From SHZL01 sp963815185 (lineage in GTDB: Bacteria > Pseudomonadota > Gammaproteobacteria > Xanthomonadales > SZUA-36): DNA of 64,000 nucleotides. The notes under the pieces were generated by a model. It was not told the origin of the DNA. It saw nothing but the letters and a program-made list of their open reading frames with translations, and searched no databases. A program made the translations under genes and the position numbers. The stretch is from positions 1-64,000 of the forward strand of contig CAWFGC010000011.1 in assembly GCA_963815185.1 (NCBI GenBank), read 5' to 3'. Shown piece by piece: positions 22,709 through 31,191 of this stretch. Each line of letters opens with the position of its first letter. The first letter of the stretch is position 1.

Positions 22709-23947
22709 ATGAATACAACCTCTGTGCGGTTGGTGCTTTCAGCGGTTGCTTGTGTGGCGGCGCTGGCCGCTGCCAGCCAGTCGGTGCAGGCGGCCGACAC
22801 GCTGACTGAAGCCTTCACCCAAGGCAAGGGCAGCCTTGGATTGCGTTACCGCCTGGAAAATGTCGACCAGGACTCGTTCACCAAGGATGCGGTCGCTTCG
22901 ACACTGCGGCTGCGGCTGAATTTCAAGACCGATGACTGGAACGGCTTTGGCGCGTTCGCCGAATTCGATTACATCGGAACGATCGGTTGGGACGACTACA
23001 ATGCCGGCTCCGGCAATACGCCCGGCAAGGTGCAGTACCCGGTGGTGGCGGATCCGACCGGCCCGGACCTGAACCAGGCTTATCTGCAATGGAAAGGGGC
23101 TGGCGGGTCATTGTTGCGCGGTGGCCGCCAACGCATCATTTTCGACAATGCCCGCTTCGTCGGTAATGTCGGCTGGCGGCAGAATGAACAGACCTATGAT
23201 GCCGCTTACTTCCAGCACAAGACCGCCAGCGGGCTGGATTTCCAGGCTGCTTATGTCTGGCAGGTCAACCGCATTTTTGGCGACGACGTGCCCGCCGGCA
23301 GGAACGACGGCAAGATCTGGCTGGCAAACCTGGCGCAGGAATGGAAGGGTGTCGGCAAGCTCACCGGCTACTACTATGATATCGACAACGATGATGTCGC
23401 GTCCTTTTCCACCCAGACCTGGGGCGCGCGGTTTGCCGGCACGCACAAGATGGCGAGTGCCGGTCTGGGCTATGCGGTTGAGTATGCCCGGCAGCAGGAG
23501 GCCCATCACAATGCGGTCGACTACAGCGCAAACTACTATCGGGCAGACCTGTCGCTGGCGCTGGCGATGCTGACCCCGTATATCGGCTACGAATCCCTGG
23601 AAGGTGATGACACCCGCTCAGGCGCTTCCTTCCGCACGCCGTTGGCGACCCTGCATGCCTTCAACGGCTGGGTGGACACGTTTCTGACCACGCCGGATGC
23701 GGGACTGAACGATCTGTTTGGCGGCGTGAAAGGCTCGGCCGGGGCCTGGAACTGGGATCTGCTCTACCACGATTTCGAGGCCGAATCCGGCAGCGCGAAG
23801 TTCGGCAAGGAAGTCGATGCCTCGCTGGGGCGCAAGTTTGCCGAAAAATACAGCGTGCTGTTCAAGGCCGGCTGGTTTGACGCCGAGCGGAATGCGCCCT
23901 ATAGCGACACCACCAAATTGTGGTTGCAGTTGACGGCTGATTTCTGA
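22709..23947 (+). CDS. alginate-export-family outer-membrane porin
   Basis: The 412-aa protein has a signal peptide (LVLSAVACVAALAAASQSVQA) and a beta-barrel sequence with GSLGLRYRLENVDQDSF, LRLRLNFKTDDWNGFGAFAE, LNQAYLQWKG and GRQRIIFDNARFVGNVGWRQ, as in alginate-export (AlgE-like) porins, and a C-terminal LWLQLTADF. A GGAGG ribosome site precedes the ATG. It lies 46 bases after nirS, so it is likely co-transcribed and may let nitrite or a small organic solute in. The substrate is not known. Confidence 0.85.
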   Translation: MNTTSVRLVLSAVACVAALAAASQSVQAADTLTEAFTQGKGSLGLRYRLENVDQDSFTKDAVASTLRLRLNFKTDDWNGFGAFAEFDYIGTIGWDDYNAGSGNTPGKVQYPVVADPTGPDLNQAYLQWKGAGGSLLRGGRQRIIFDNARFVGNVGWRQNEQTYDAAYFQHKTASGLDFQAAYVWQVNRIFGDDVPAGRNDGKIWLANLAQEWKGVGKLTGYYYDIDNDDVASFSTQTWGARFAGTHKMASAGLGYAVEYARQQEAHHNAVDYSANYYRADLSLALAMLTPYIGYESLEGDDTRSGASFRTPLATLHAFNGWVDTFLTTPDAGLNDLFGGVKGSAGAWNWDLLYHDFEAESGSAKFGKEVDASLGRKFAEKYSVLFKAGWFDAERNAPYSDTTKLWLQLTADF

Positions 23948-23968
23948 TTCCGGGCCTCAGACTGGCGC

Positions 23969-24638
23969 TCAGAATTGCACGATAGCCGTTGCGCTCGCCA
24001 TCAGCACCACATCGGCGGGACGCAGCGCGAACAGCCCGCAGGTCACCACGCCGGGAATGTTGTTGATGCGTTGTTCGATTGCCACCGGGTCGATCAGGTC
24101 CATGTTGTGCACATCGAGAATCAGATTGCCGTTATCGGTGGTGAAGCCCTGGCGCAACTCCGGCTGACCGCCGATGGCGGCCAGGGAGCGGGCGACAAAA
24201 CTGCGCGCCATCGGAATGACCTCGATGGGCAGCGGGAATTTGCCCAATACCCCCACTTTTTTGCTTTCATCCACGATGCAGATGAATTTCCGGCTGGCGC
24301 CGGCGACGATTTTCTCCCGTGTCAAAGCGCCGCCGCCGCCCTTGATCAGGCGGCGATGCGGGTCGAACTCATCGGCACCGTCGATATAAAGATCCAGCGT
24401 GCCTGCCTGGTTGAGTTCGATAACGGCAATACCCGCCGCCTTGAGCCGCGCGGTGCTGGCTTCGGAGGATGAGACCGCAGCCTCGATGCGAACGCCGCTG
24501 GCGGCCAGTGCGTCGATAAAGCAATTGACCGTGCTGCCGGTGCCGACGCCGAGTATCGGCGTCCGCTTTGACATAGCCCAGAGCGGCCGCGGCGACCTGC
24601 TGCTTCTGCTCCAGCGTCCTGTCGGGATGCTGGCTCAA
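23969..24638 (-). pseudogene. rpiA: ribose-5-phosphate isomerase A, apparent frameshift
   Basis: The enzyme interconverts ribose 5-phosphate and ribulose 5-phosphate in the pentose phosphate pathway. The N-terminus (SQHPDRTLEQKQQVAAAALG, YVKADA) reads from a TTG at 24638, which overlaps the stop of the EVE gene. An extra G near 24553 (GCCGATACTC) shifts the frame; without it KADA would continue to ILGVGTGSTVN. The rest is intact: LYIDGADEFD, the IKGGGGALTREKI loop, IVDESKKV, and a normal C-terminus. Because rpiA is usually needed, a sequencing error is the likelier cause. An internal ATG at 24574 would give only 201 aa, lacking the N-terminal helix. Confidence 0.88.
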
Positions 24639-25108
24639 GGTTTTGCCTGCTCCAGGGCAAGGATGTAATCCCAATGACGTTTGCTGACGGGCAGGACGGA
24701 TAATCGATTGCCGCGCCGGAGCAAAGCGAAACCGTCCAATTGGCGTTGATGCTGTTTCAACTCGTTGAGGCTGATCGGGCGTTTGGTCTTACGTTTGTAG
24801 CGTATGTCCACCATCATCCAGCGGGGGTTTTCCGGATCACTCTTGGCATCGAAGTGCGGGTCGTTCGGATCGAATGCGGTATGGTCAGGATAGGCGTTCG
24901 AGGCCACTTCGGCGATGCCTGTAATGGCAGGAGTCGCGCAATTGGAGTGGTAGAAAAAGACCAGATCGCCTTTGCGCATGTCGTCGCGCATGATGTTTCG
25001 GGCCTGGTAGTTGCGCACCCCATCCCAGTGGGTCTTCTTGCCCGGCGCTTTACGCAGGTCGTCGATGCTGAATGACTCCGGTTCACTTTTTATCAGGAAA
25101 TGGTTCAT
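24635..25108 (-). CDS. EVE-domain protein
   Basis: From the ATG at 25108 the product is 157 aa: MNHFLIKSEPESFSIDDLRK, THWDGVRNYQARNIMRDDMR, GDLVFFYHSNCATPAITGIA, EVASNAYPDHTAFDPNDPHF, PRWMMVDIRYKRKTKRPISL. This is the PUA-related EVE fold, whose cage is thought to bind modified bases or nucleotides (human THYN1 family). It lies in the fau-EVE-rpiA run and its stop overlaps the rpiA start codon by four bases. The exact role is unknown. Confidence 0.93.
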   Translation of the reverse strand: MNHFLIKSEPESFSIDDLRKAPGKKTHWDGVRNYQARNIMRDDMRKGDLVFFYHSNCATPAITGIAEVASNAYPDHTAFDPNDPHFDAKSDPENPRWMMVDIRYKRKTKRPISLNELKQHQRQLDGFALLRRGNRLSVLPVSKRHWDYILALEQAKP

Positions 25109-25149
25109 GTTCGGCCGCAAATCCAAAGGAATGTGGCCATTGTCCCGGA

Positions 25150-25740
25150 TCAGGCTGTGCAGGTAAACCCGCCGTTCTCGGTAATCATCCGATGCAGGCG
25201 CACATCCCATGGGTCGGCAGGAAGCCGGTCCACTTTCTGTACTTCATAGGCAATGCCGACGCGCAGCGGCAGGCTGCTATCGGCCACCGCCGCCAATGCC
25301 CGGTCATAATAGCCGGCGCCCATGCCCAGGCGGTTACCGCCTTCATCCCACGCGACCAGCGGCAGCAGCACCACGTCCAGATCCTGCAGCAGCACGGCCT
25401 CTCCTGCACCTGGTTCACCGATGCCAAAGAAGTTTTTCTTCAGTGCGATGGCAGGGTTCCAGAGGCTGAACTGCAAGTCGAGCCCGGCGGCTGTGTCGAC
25501 GATCACGGGGAGGGCGACCTGCAAACCGCGCCCACTCAAGGTTTTCAATGCGGGCCTGACATCGGGTTCGCCGTCGAAAGGCCAGAACGCCGAGAGGGAA
25601 CTGCAGCCGGTTTCTTCTACCAGTTCAAGCAGTGTTTGATTGATGGCTTGGTCAAATCGCCGCCGGGCCGCCGGGTCGATGGCCTTGCGTCGTTGACGGA
25701 TTTCCTTACGTAGACGGCTTTTCAGAAAAGAGCCCTCCAA
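25150..25740 (-). CDS. fau: 5-formyltetrahydrofolate cyclo-ligase
   Basis: The 196-aa enzyme converts 5-formyl-THF to 5,10-methenyl-THF with ATP. It shows the family blocks KSRLRKEIRQRRKAI, FWPFDGEPDVRPAL, and the ATP/substrate loop VAWDEGGNRLGMGAGYYDRAL, then LRVGIAYEVQKVDRLPADPWDVRLHRMITE. The only in-frame start near the N-terminus is the TTG at 25740, which falls inside the 3' end of the predicted 6S RNA (overlap of 8 bases). The ssrS-fau order is conserved in gammaproteobacteria, where fau (ygfA) is read through from 6S RNA. Confidence 0.93.
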   Translation of the reverse strand: MEGSFLKSRLRKEIRQRRKAIDPAARRRFDQAINQTLLELVEETGCSSLSAFWPFDGEPDVRPALKTLSGRGLQVALPVIVDTAAGLDLQFSLWNPAIALKKNFFGIGEPGAGEAVLLQDLDVVLLPLVAWDEGGNRLGMGAGYYDRALAAVADSSLPLRVGIAYEVQKVDRLPADPWDVRLHRMITENGGFTCTA

Positions 25741-25913
25741 GATATCGCTGCGCGCCGGTGACCTTGAACCAGTGGTTCAGGTGGGAAAGCTCACCGGGCT
25801 TCAGGCTTTTCGCATGGTTGCGAACATGCACAACAGCTTCCGGTTCTGCCATCCCGAGGTCTAAATATAGGGACAAGGCATTTAACGGCCCTGCTCGCGA
25901 ATACCACAGAGGG
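25733..25913 (-). ncRNA. ssrS: 6S RNA
   Basis: The minus-strand sequence between zapA and fau folds as 6S RNA: closing stem CCCTC (25913-25909) with GAGGG (25737-25733) extended by GTATTCGC/GCGATATC; 5' arm ATTCGCGAGCAGGGCC like GTTCGCAAGCGGGCC of E. coli; 3' arm CCACCTGAACCACTGGTTCAAGGTCACCGG, which is close to the E. coli TTGAACCAAGGGTTCAAGG segment; and a large central open region. It mimics an open promoter and sequesters sigma70 RNA polymerase in stationary phase. Position and length (181 nt) also fit. Ends are estimates. Confidence 0.9.
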
Positions 25914-25932
25914 CAGGTCGATTATAAACCCA

Positions 25933-26229
25933 TCAAGTCTTCAATGCATTATCGAGTTGATCAGCCAGCATGCGTATCTTGCTGTCAATTTTTTCCTTGC
26001 GCAGATCGCTGTTGTGTTGCATTTTCAATAATTCGTCGCTGAGATTCAGCGCCGCCTGCAGCGCGATCCGCTCCAGCGACATCAATCGGCCGGCTTCCTT
26101 GATCTCCTTCATTCTTTCGTCCAGATGCTGGGCCGCCAGGATGAGGTCCTTGCGCTCTTCAGGCGTGCAGGCGAACTGATATTTGCGGTCGAGAATGGTG
26201 ATCGATACAGGTTCGGTTGGATTGTTCAT
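25933..26229 (-). CDS. zapA: cell-division protein ZapA
   Basis: The 98-aa protein has the ZapA head (EPVSITILDRKYQFACTPEE, RKDLILAAQHLDERMKEIKE) and coiled-coil tail (LMSLERIALQAALNLSDELL). ZapA crosslinks FtsZ filaments at the division ring in the cytoplasm. It is followed by 6S RNA, as in most gammaproteobacteria, and preceded by a small coiled-coil gene that starts 271 bases further up. Confidence 0.95.
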   Translation of the reverse strand: MNNPTEPVSITILDRKYQFACTPEERKDLILAAQHLDERMKEIKEAGRLMSLERIALQAALNLSDELLKMQHNSDLRKEKIDSKIRMLADQLDNALKT

Positions 26230-26278
26230 TGGTTTTCCAGCCGCAGATTGACGGGTGGGAAGTGATGCGTATTTGCGA

Positions 26279-26500
26279 TCAGGATTGTTCCAGCGACTTC
26301 AATCGATTGATCATGGCCTCTACCTTGCTGCGAGCCTCTTCATTCTTGGCCACCAGGGTGGCCCGATCCGCCACCAGCGATTCCTGACGGCTGAGCAGAG
26401 ACTGGTTTTCCTCGCGCAGTTTGCGGCATTGTTCGAGCAGACTGTTCAGTTGCTGCTCCAGTCGCGCCAGGTCTTTGCCGGTCTGTTCCAGGGTATCCAT
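26279..26500 (-). CDS. small coiled-coil protein (TIGR02449 / ZapB-like)
   Basis: The 73-aa product is almost entirely heptad-patterned coiled coil: LARLEQQLNSLLEQCRKLRE, ENQSLLSRQESLVADRATLV, AKNEEARSKVEAMINRLKSL. This is the TIGR02449 family, found just upstream of zapA in many gammaproteobacteria. Similarity to ZapB suggests a division role, but that is inference. It diverges from the UPF0149 gene. Confidence 0.88.
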   Translation of the reverse strand: MDTLEQTGKDLARLEQQLNSLLEQCRKLREENQSLLSRQESLVADRATLVAKNEEARSKVEAMINRLKSLEQS

Positions 26501-26635
26501 CGCGTCACACTATAAGTTGGCTGGCCATATAGCGTCAATCACCACATTCCACTGCCCGGGCAACAGAACTGCGGCGCAATGCCCGGGGATGCTAACATCC
26601 CATGCTGCCACGACCAACATTGTTTGGAGACATTA

Positions 26636-27211
26636 ATGCCCCCTGATCCCCTGCCTGATTTTCGCCATGTTTTGCTGCTGAGCCATGGCGGCCTCGATGC
26701 CGCCGAGTTGGCCGAATGCCATGGCGTGCTTTGTGGCATGATCTGCTGCGAAATCGGTCAGACTGCAGAGGACTATCTGGCCCGGTTGTCGGATTTGCAG
26801 TTGGCGGTGGAATCGGACAGTGTTTTGCATGATGCGATGATTGAGGCATTCGACAGCACGGTGCAACAGCTCGAAGACGAAGAATTGCGTTTCAATTTGT
26901 GGTTGCCGGATGACGAACAGCCGTTGGCTGAACGCACGCAGTCTCTGGCCCACTGGTGCACCGGCTTTCTGGCCGGGCTTGGTCTGGGCGGCCCAATGCC
27001 CCATCTGTCGGAGGAGGCCGCCGAGGCATTGCAGGATCTGCAGCAAATCGCCCGGGCGGGATTGTCGATGCATGCAGATGACGCCGAAGAGGAAGTGCTG
27101 GAAGAGGAAAATGAAAAGGCGTTTTGCGAAATTGTCGAATATGTCCGGGTGGTAACCTTGATTCTGCGTGAAGAATTACGCGGTCCGGGTGAGGGCGATC
27201 AAATTCATTGA
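26636..27211 (+). CDS. UPF0149 (YgfB-family) protein
   Basis: From the ATG at 26636 (GGAG 10 bases upstream) the product is 191 aa. It has the YgfB pattern: ELAECHGVLCGMICC, DEELRFNLWLPDDEQPLAER, SLAHWCTGFLAGLGLGG, and AFCEIVEYVRVVTLILREEL. The family is an all-helical cytoplasmic protein; in Pseudomonas aeruginosa YgfB has been linked to control of an amidase operon, while its general role is unclear. It is the first gene of the ygfB-pepP-ubiH-ubiI operon, 4 bases before pepP. Confidence 0.92.
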   Translation: MPPDPLPDFRHVLLLSHGGLDAAELAECHGVLCGMICCEIGQTAEDYLARLSDLQLAVESDSVLHDAMIEAFDSTVQQLEDEELRFNLWLPDDEQPLAERTQSLAHWCTGFLAGLGLGGPMPHLSEEAAEALQDLQQIARAGLSMHADDAEEEVLEEENEKAFCEIVEYVRVVTLILREELRGPGEGDQIH

Positions 27212-27215
27212 GTCA

Positions 27216-28556
27216 ATGTCTGGATTGGTCAAAAAAGAGGCATTACCGGTGATCAAACAAGAAGAGTACGCCAAACGCCGCCAGCAGTTGATGCGCATGG
27301 CCGGTGAAAACTCGATCATCATCCTGTGCGCGGCACAGGCCAGAATTCGCAACAACGATGTGTATTATCCCTATCGCCAGGACAGTGATTTTCTTTACCT
27401 GTCCGGCTTTCGCGAGCCTGATGCCCTGTTGGTGATGATTCCCGAGAAGGAGGGTGGACGCTGCATCCTTTTTTGCCGAGAACGTGATCCGGAGCGGGAA
27501 CTTTGGGATGGACCCATGGCGGGATTGCGCGGCGCCGCAGCGGATTATGGCATGGATGAAGCCTTTGCCCATACCGACATTAGCAAGCGCCTGCCTGCCT
27601 TGTTGCAGGACCGCGACAGGATCTATTACGACCTTGGCCGCACGCCGCTGTTCGATCAGCGCCTGATCGGCTGGCTCAATGAATTTCGTGATAAACCGCG
27701 CAAGTCCTTCCATGCGCCGGAAGAAATCCATGCGCTGGATCACATGCTGCATGATATGCGCCTGTACAAAAGCCGCAAAGAACTGGCGGTGATGCAACAT
27801 TCGGCGCAGGTCGCCATTACAGCCCATGAACAGGCGATGCAGGCATGTCAGCCTGGTCTCAACGAAGCCGACATTCATGCGGAAATACTGCGCACGTTTA
27901 CACGGCATCAGTGTGAACCGTCCTACCAACCCATTGTCGGCGGCGGCGCCAATGCCTGTATCCTGCATTACATTGCCAACAAGGATACCTTGCAGGCCGG
28001 TGACCTTTTACTTATCGATGCCGGCGCCGAATACGATGGTTATGCTTCCGACATCACCCGCACCTTTCCGGTCAGCGGCAAGTATTCGCCGGAGCAGCGG
28101 GACCTGTACGAAGTGGTGTTGGCAGCGCAGACGGCAGCCATAGACAAGGCGAGACCCGGCAACCCGTGGCAGGCTGTGCATGACGAGGCGGTGCGTGTGG
28201 CCACCCAGGGAATGATTGATCTCGGTATCCTCAAACTCAGCCTCGAGGAGGAATTGGAGCAGGAGGGTTACAAGCATTTCTACGTGCACAAAACCGGTCA
28301 TTGGCTGGGGCTGGACGTGCACGATGTTGGCGAGTACCAGATCGATGGCCACTCAAGGGAACTGGAACCCGGCATGGTAATAACGGTGGAGCCGGGCATC
28401 TATATTCCGCCCCGGGATACCAGCGTGAGAAAATGTTTCCGGGGACTGGGTATCCGCATCGAGGACAATGTGGCCATCAGCAAGAAAAACCCCAAAGTCC
28501 TGAGCAAAGCCCTGGTGAAGGAACCCGATGACATAGAGCACTTGATGGCCGGATGA
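27216..28556 (+). CDS. pepP: Xaa-Pro aminopeptidase
   Basis: The 446-aa enzyme removes N-terminal residues that precede proline. The N-terminal domain (EEYAKRRQQLMRMAGENS, NNDVYYPYRQDSDFLYLSGF) is followed by the pita-bread metallopeptidase domain with the metal ligands in LLIDAGAEYDGYASDITRTF, HKTGHWLGLDVHDVG, MVITVEPGIY and GIRIEDNVAI. All five ligand positions are present. Its stop overlaps the ubiH start (ATGA). ATG 27216 is used; a GTG at 27250 is an alternative. Confidence 0.96.
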   Translation: MSGLVKKEALPVIKQEEYAKRRQQLMRMAGENSIIILCAAQARIRNNDVYYPYRQDSDFLYLSGFREPDALLVMIPEKEGGRCILFCRERDPERELWDGPMAGLRGAAADYGMDEAFAHTDISKRLPALLQDRDRIYYDLGRTPLFDQRLIGWLNEFRDKPRKSFHAPEEIHALDHMLHDMRLYKSRKELAVMQHSAQVAITAHEQAMQACQPGLNEADIHAEILRTFTRHQCEPSYQPIVGGGANACILHYIANKDTLQAGDLLLIDAGAEYDGYASDITRTFPVSGKYSPEQRDLYEVVLAAQTAAIDKARPGNPWQAVHDEAVRVATQGMIDLGILKLSLEEELEQEGYKHFYVHKTGHWLGLDVHDVGEYQIDGHSRELEPGMVITVEPGIYIPPRDTSVRKCFRGLGIRIEDNVAISKKNPKVLSKALVKEPDDIEHLMAG

Positions 28557-29812
28557 TGAACCAGCCCTGCACAAACAGTGAAAAGCCGTTCGATGTGGTC
28601 ATCGTCGGCGGCGGCCTCGTCGGCGCCAGTTTGGCCTGCGCGCTGGCCGCATTGCGGCTGAGGATTGCCTTGCTCGAAGCCGTGCCTCCGCGTGCCGCGG
28701 CAGAACCCAGTTTCGACGATCGCACGCTGGCGCTGAGCGCCAGTTCCTGCCGCATCCTGCAAGGTCTGGGGGTTTGGCCTCTGCTGCAGGAAAACGCCAC
28801 GGCGATTCGCCAGATCCAGGTCAGTGAACGGGGCCGGCCCGGGCGGGTGGTATTGAAACCGCAGGAACTGGGTCTTGATCGCTTTGGCAACGTGGTCGAG
28901 GCGCGGGTCTTCGGCGCTGCAATCATGCACATGCTGTCGGCAATGGAAGCGGTGGAATTCATCTGTCCGGCCCGGGTGAGCACGATTGAATGCAATGCGG
29001 AATCGGCCCGCGTGAGATTCGTTGTGGACGGCCACAGCCGCAGCCTGCAAGCGCGCCTGCTGGTGGGTGCAGATGGCGCTGAATCGGTGGTGCGCGAAGC
29101 GCTGGGTATTGCCGTTACCCGTCATGACTACGGTCAGACTGCGGTAATTTGCAATATCTCCACGGAAAAGCCCCACCAGGGCCGGGCCTTTGAGTGTTTT
29201 ACCCCGACCGGCCCATTCGCCCTGTTGCCGCATGTGAACGGGCGTTGCGGGCTGGTGTGGAGCGTCGCCAGCGAGGACGCCGCCGGCCTGCTGGCCTTGC
29301 CGGAAGAAGAATTTCTGCAGCGCGGGCGGTCGCTGTTTGGCTCCGCGCTCGGCGCCTGGAACAAGGCGGGAAAGCGCTCGGCCTATCCTTTGCGCCTGGT
29401 GCGCGCCGCTGAGGAGACCCGGCCGCGTGCGGTCATTCTCGGCAATGCCGCCCACGCCATCCATCCGATAGGTGCGCAGGGCTTCAACCTCAGCCTGCGC
29501 GATGTGGCCGGGCTGGCTGAAATCATTGCCGCGGCCCGGGAGCGGGACCCGGCGGCGGATATTGGCCGTGCCGACGTGCTGCAGGCCTATAGCGAATGGT
29601 GCGCCCCGGACCAGTCCAGCACCATTGCTTTCAGCGACGGTCTGGTGCGGCTTTATGCCAATCCCACTGGATTGGCTGCTGCCGCTCGCGGCATCGGTTT
29701 GCTCGCTCATGCACTGTTGCCGTCGCTGCGGCGGCGCCTGGCGATCCGCGCCATGGGTTATGGCGGCAGGGTTCCGCGCCTGGCGTCAGGTGATCCGCTT
29801 GGCGGCGCATAG
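28553..29812 (+). CDS. ubiH: 2-octaprenyl-6-methoxyphenol hydroxylase (UbiH)
   Basis: This 419-aa FAD monooxygenase acts in ubiquinone synthesis. It has the Rossmann motif DVVIVGGGLVGASLACALAA near residue 14, a middle motif LLVGADGAESVVREALGI, and the second FAD motif GNAAHAIHPIGAQGFNLSLRD. Three paralogous hydroxylases (UbiH, UbiI, UbiF) look alike; operon order after pepP supports UbiH. It starts inside the pepP stop and is followed by a paralogue. Confidence 0.92.
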   Translation: MMNQPCTNSEKPFDVVIVGGGLVGASLACALAALRLRIALLEAVPPRAAAEPSFDDRTLALSASSCRILQGLGVWPLLQENATAIRQIQVSERGRPGRVVLKPQELGLDRFGNVVEARVFGAAIMHMLSAMEAVEFICPARVSTIECNAESARVRFVVDGHSRSLQARLLVGADGAESVVREALGIAVTRHDYGQTAVICNISTEKPHQGRAFECFTPTGPFALLPHVNGRCGLVWSVASEDAAGLLALPEEEFLQRGRSLFGSALGAWNKAGKRSAYPLRLVRAAEETRPRAVILGNAAHAIHPIGAQGFNLSLRDVAGLAEIIAAARERDPAADIGRADVLQAYSEWCAPDQSSTIAFSDGLVRLYANPTGLAAAARGIGLLAHALLPSLRRRLAIRAMGYGGRVPRLASGDPLGGA

Positions 29813-29833
29813 TCCATCAGTGGATTTGCACTA

Positions 29834-31108
29834 GTGCGACAGGAAATCCATGATGTGCTGATCATCGGTGCCGGAATGGTGGGCGCGGCTGCGGCTTGCC
29901 TGCTGGCCAGGGCAGGTTTTTCCGTCGCTGTGATCGAGGCGCGGGAGCCTGCGGCTTTCCGGCCGGATGCCCCGGTGGGTCTGCGGGTTTCCGCCATTTC
30001 ACCCGGGTCGGAAGCGATATTGGGCGAAGCCGGCGCCTGGCGGCAGATCAGCCAGGGCCGACATTGCGCTTACCGGCGCATGCGGGTGGAGGATGGCACC
30101 TCGGGCGCGGTTGTGGAATTCATTGCCGGCCAGTTTGGTATGGAGCGGCTCGGCACCATCGTTGAAAACGACTTGGTGCAATGGTCGCTGTGGCAATGTT
30201 TGTCGAGCCTGGCCGGTGTCGACCTGATCAGTCCGGCGCAGGTCGAGGCATTCGATCTGAGCCAGGATCACCCGGCCGTTCAGCTATCCGGCGGGCGTGA
30301 ACTGCGGGCACGGCTGTTGGTTGGCGCGGATGGCGCAACTTCAGCGGTGCGCGCCGCATTGGGCATAGGCCAGCAGTACTGGTCCTACGGACAACAAGGG
30401 ATTGTCGCCGTGGTGAAGACTGCGGTAGCGAATTCCGGTCTGGCCTGGCAGCGTTTCCTGCCCGGCGGGCCCTTGGCATTTCTGCCGCTGGCCGATGGCT
30501 GCTCGTCCATCGTGTGGTCCTGCACCGACATCGAGGCCCGCCGCTTGCTTGATCTTGACCACGAGGCATTTTGTGCCGAACTGCAAGCAGCCACGGAAGC
30601 GGCCGCGAATCGGGGGTCGGAACCCCACGGGATCTTCGGCACGGTGCTGGAGTGTGGGCCGCGCGCCGCATTCCCATTGTTTATGCAATTGAGCGATACT
30701 TATGCTGCCAGGCGCGCCGTATTGATTGGTGATGCGGCGCATGTTGTTCATCCCTTGGCCGGTCAGGGCGTCAATCTGGGTTTGAGCGACGCTGCAGCAC
30801 TGCTTGAAACCCTGGTCGGCGCGCGCAAGGCCGGTGAAGATATCGCTGGCGACAGAGCGCTGCAGCAATTCTCGCGCTGGCGCCGCTCCGAAGCGGAGGT
30901 GATGGCGCGCGGAATTCATGGTATCCGTTCGCTGTTCCTGACGGAACTGCTGGGGCCGCTGCGCCGGCTCGGTCTTGGTCTGGTTTCCCGCAACTGGTTG
31001 CTGCGGGAGGCATTCATCCGGCGTGCGGCGGGGCGTAATCGCACGGCGCCCGCACTGGCGCGGGGCGTGGGCTTGAACGCGTTGCTGCATGAACAGGGCG
31101 TGAAGTAG
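29834..31108 (+). CDS. ubiI: 2-octaprenylphenol hydroxylase (UbiI/VisC type)
   Basis: A GTG at 29834 opens a 424-aa FAD monooxygenase: DVLIIGAGMVGAAAACLLAR at the N-terminus, LLVGADGATSAVRAALGIGQ in the middle and LIGDAAHVVHPLAGQGVNLG near residue 300. UbiI adds the C5 hydroxyl in ubiquinone synthesis. Position directly after ubiH matches the E. coli pepP-ubiH-ubiI operon. Ring-position specificity cannot be read from the sequence. Confidence 0.9.
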   Translation: MRQEIHDVLIIGAGMVGAAAACLLARAGFSVAVIEAREPAAFRPDAPVGLRVSAISPGSEAILGEAGAWRQISQGRHCAYRRMRVEDGTSGAVVEFIAGQFGMERLGTIVENDLVQWSLWQCLSSLAGVDLISPAQVEAFDLSQDHPAVQLSGGRELRARLLVGADGATSAVRAALGIGQQYWSYGQQGIVAVVKTAVANSGLAWQRFLPGGPLAFLPLADGCSSIVWSCTDIEARRLLDLDHEAFCAELQAATEAAANRGSEPHGIFGTVLECGPRAAFPLFMQLSDTYAARRAVLIGDAAHVVHPLAGQGVNLGLSDAAALLETLVGARKAGEDIAGDRALQQFSRWRRSEAEVMARGIHGIRSLFLTELLGPLRRLGLGLVSRNWLLREAFIRRAAGRNRTAPALARGVGLNALLHEQGVK

Positions 31109-31191
31109 GTACTGCGTGACGCGTGAATTAAACCTGGCGTTATCGGAATGAAACTGTTGTCGCAATGCGGCTCACTGTATAGAGGAACGTA

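Noticed and set aside
28400..29710. 436-codon minus-strand frame
   Set aside because: Antisense of the pepP end and ubiH; low-complexity Gln/Arg/His composition and no family features.
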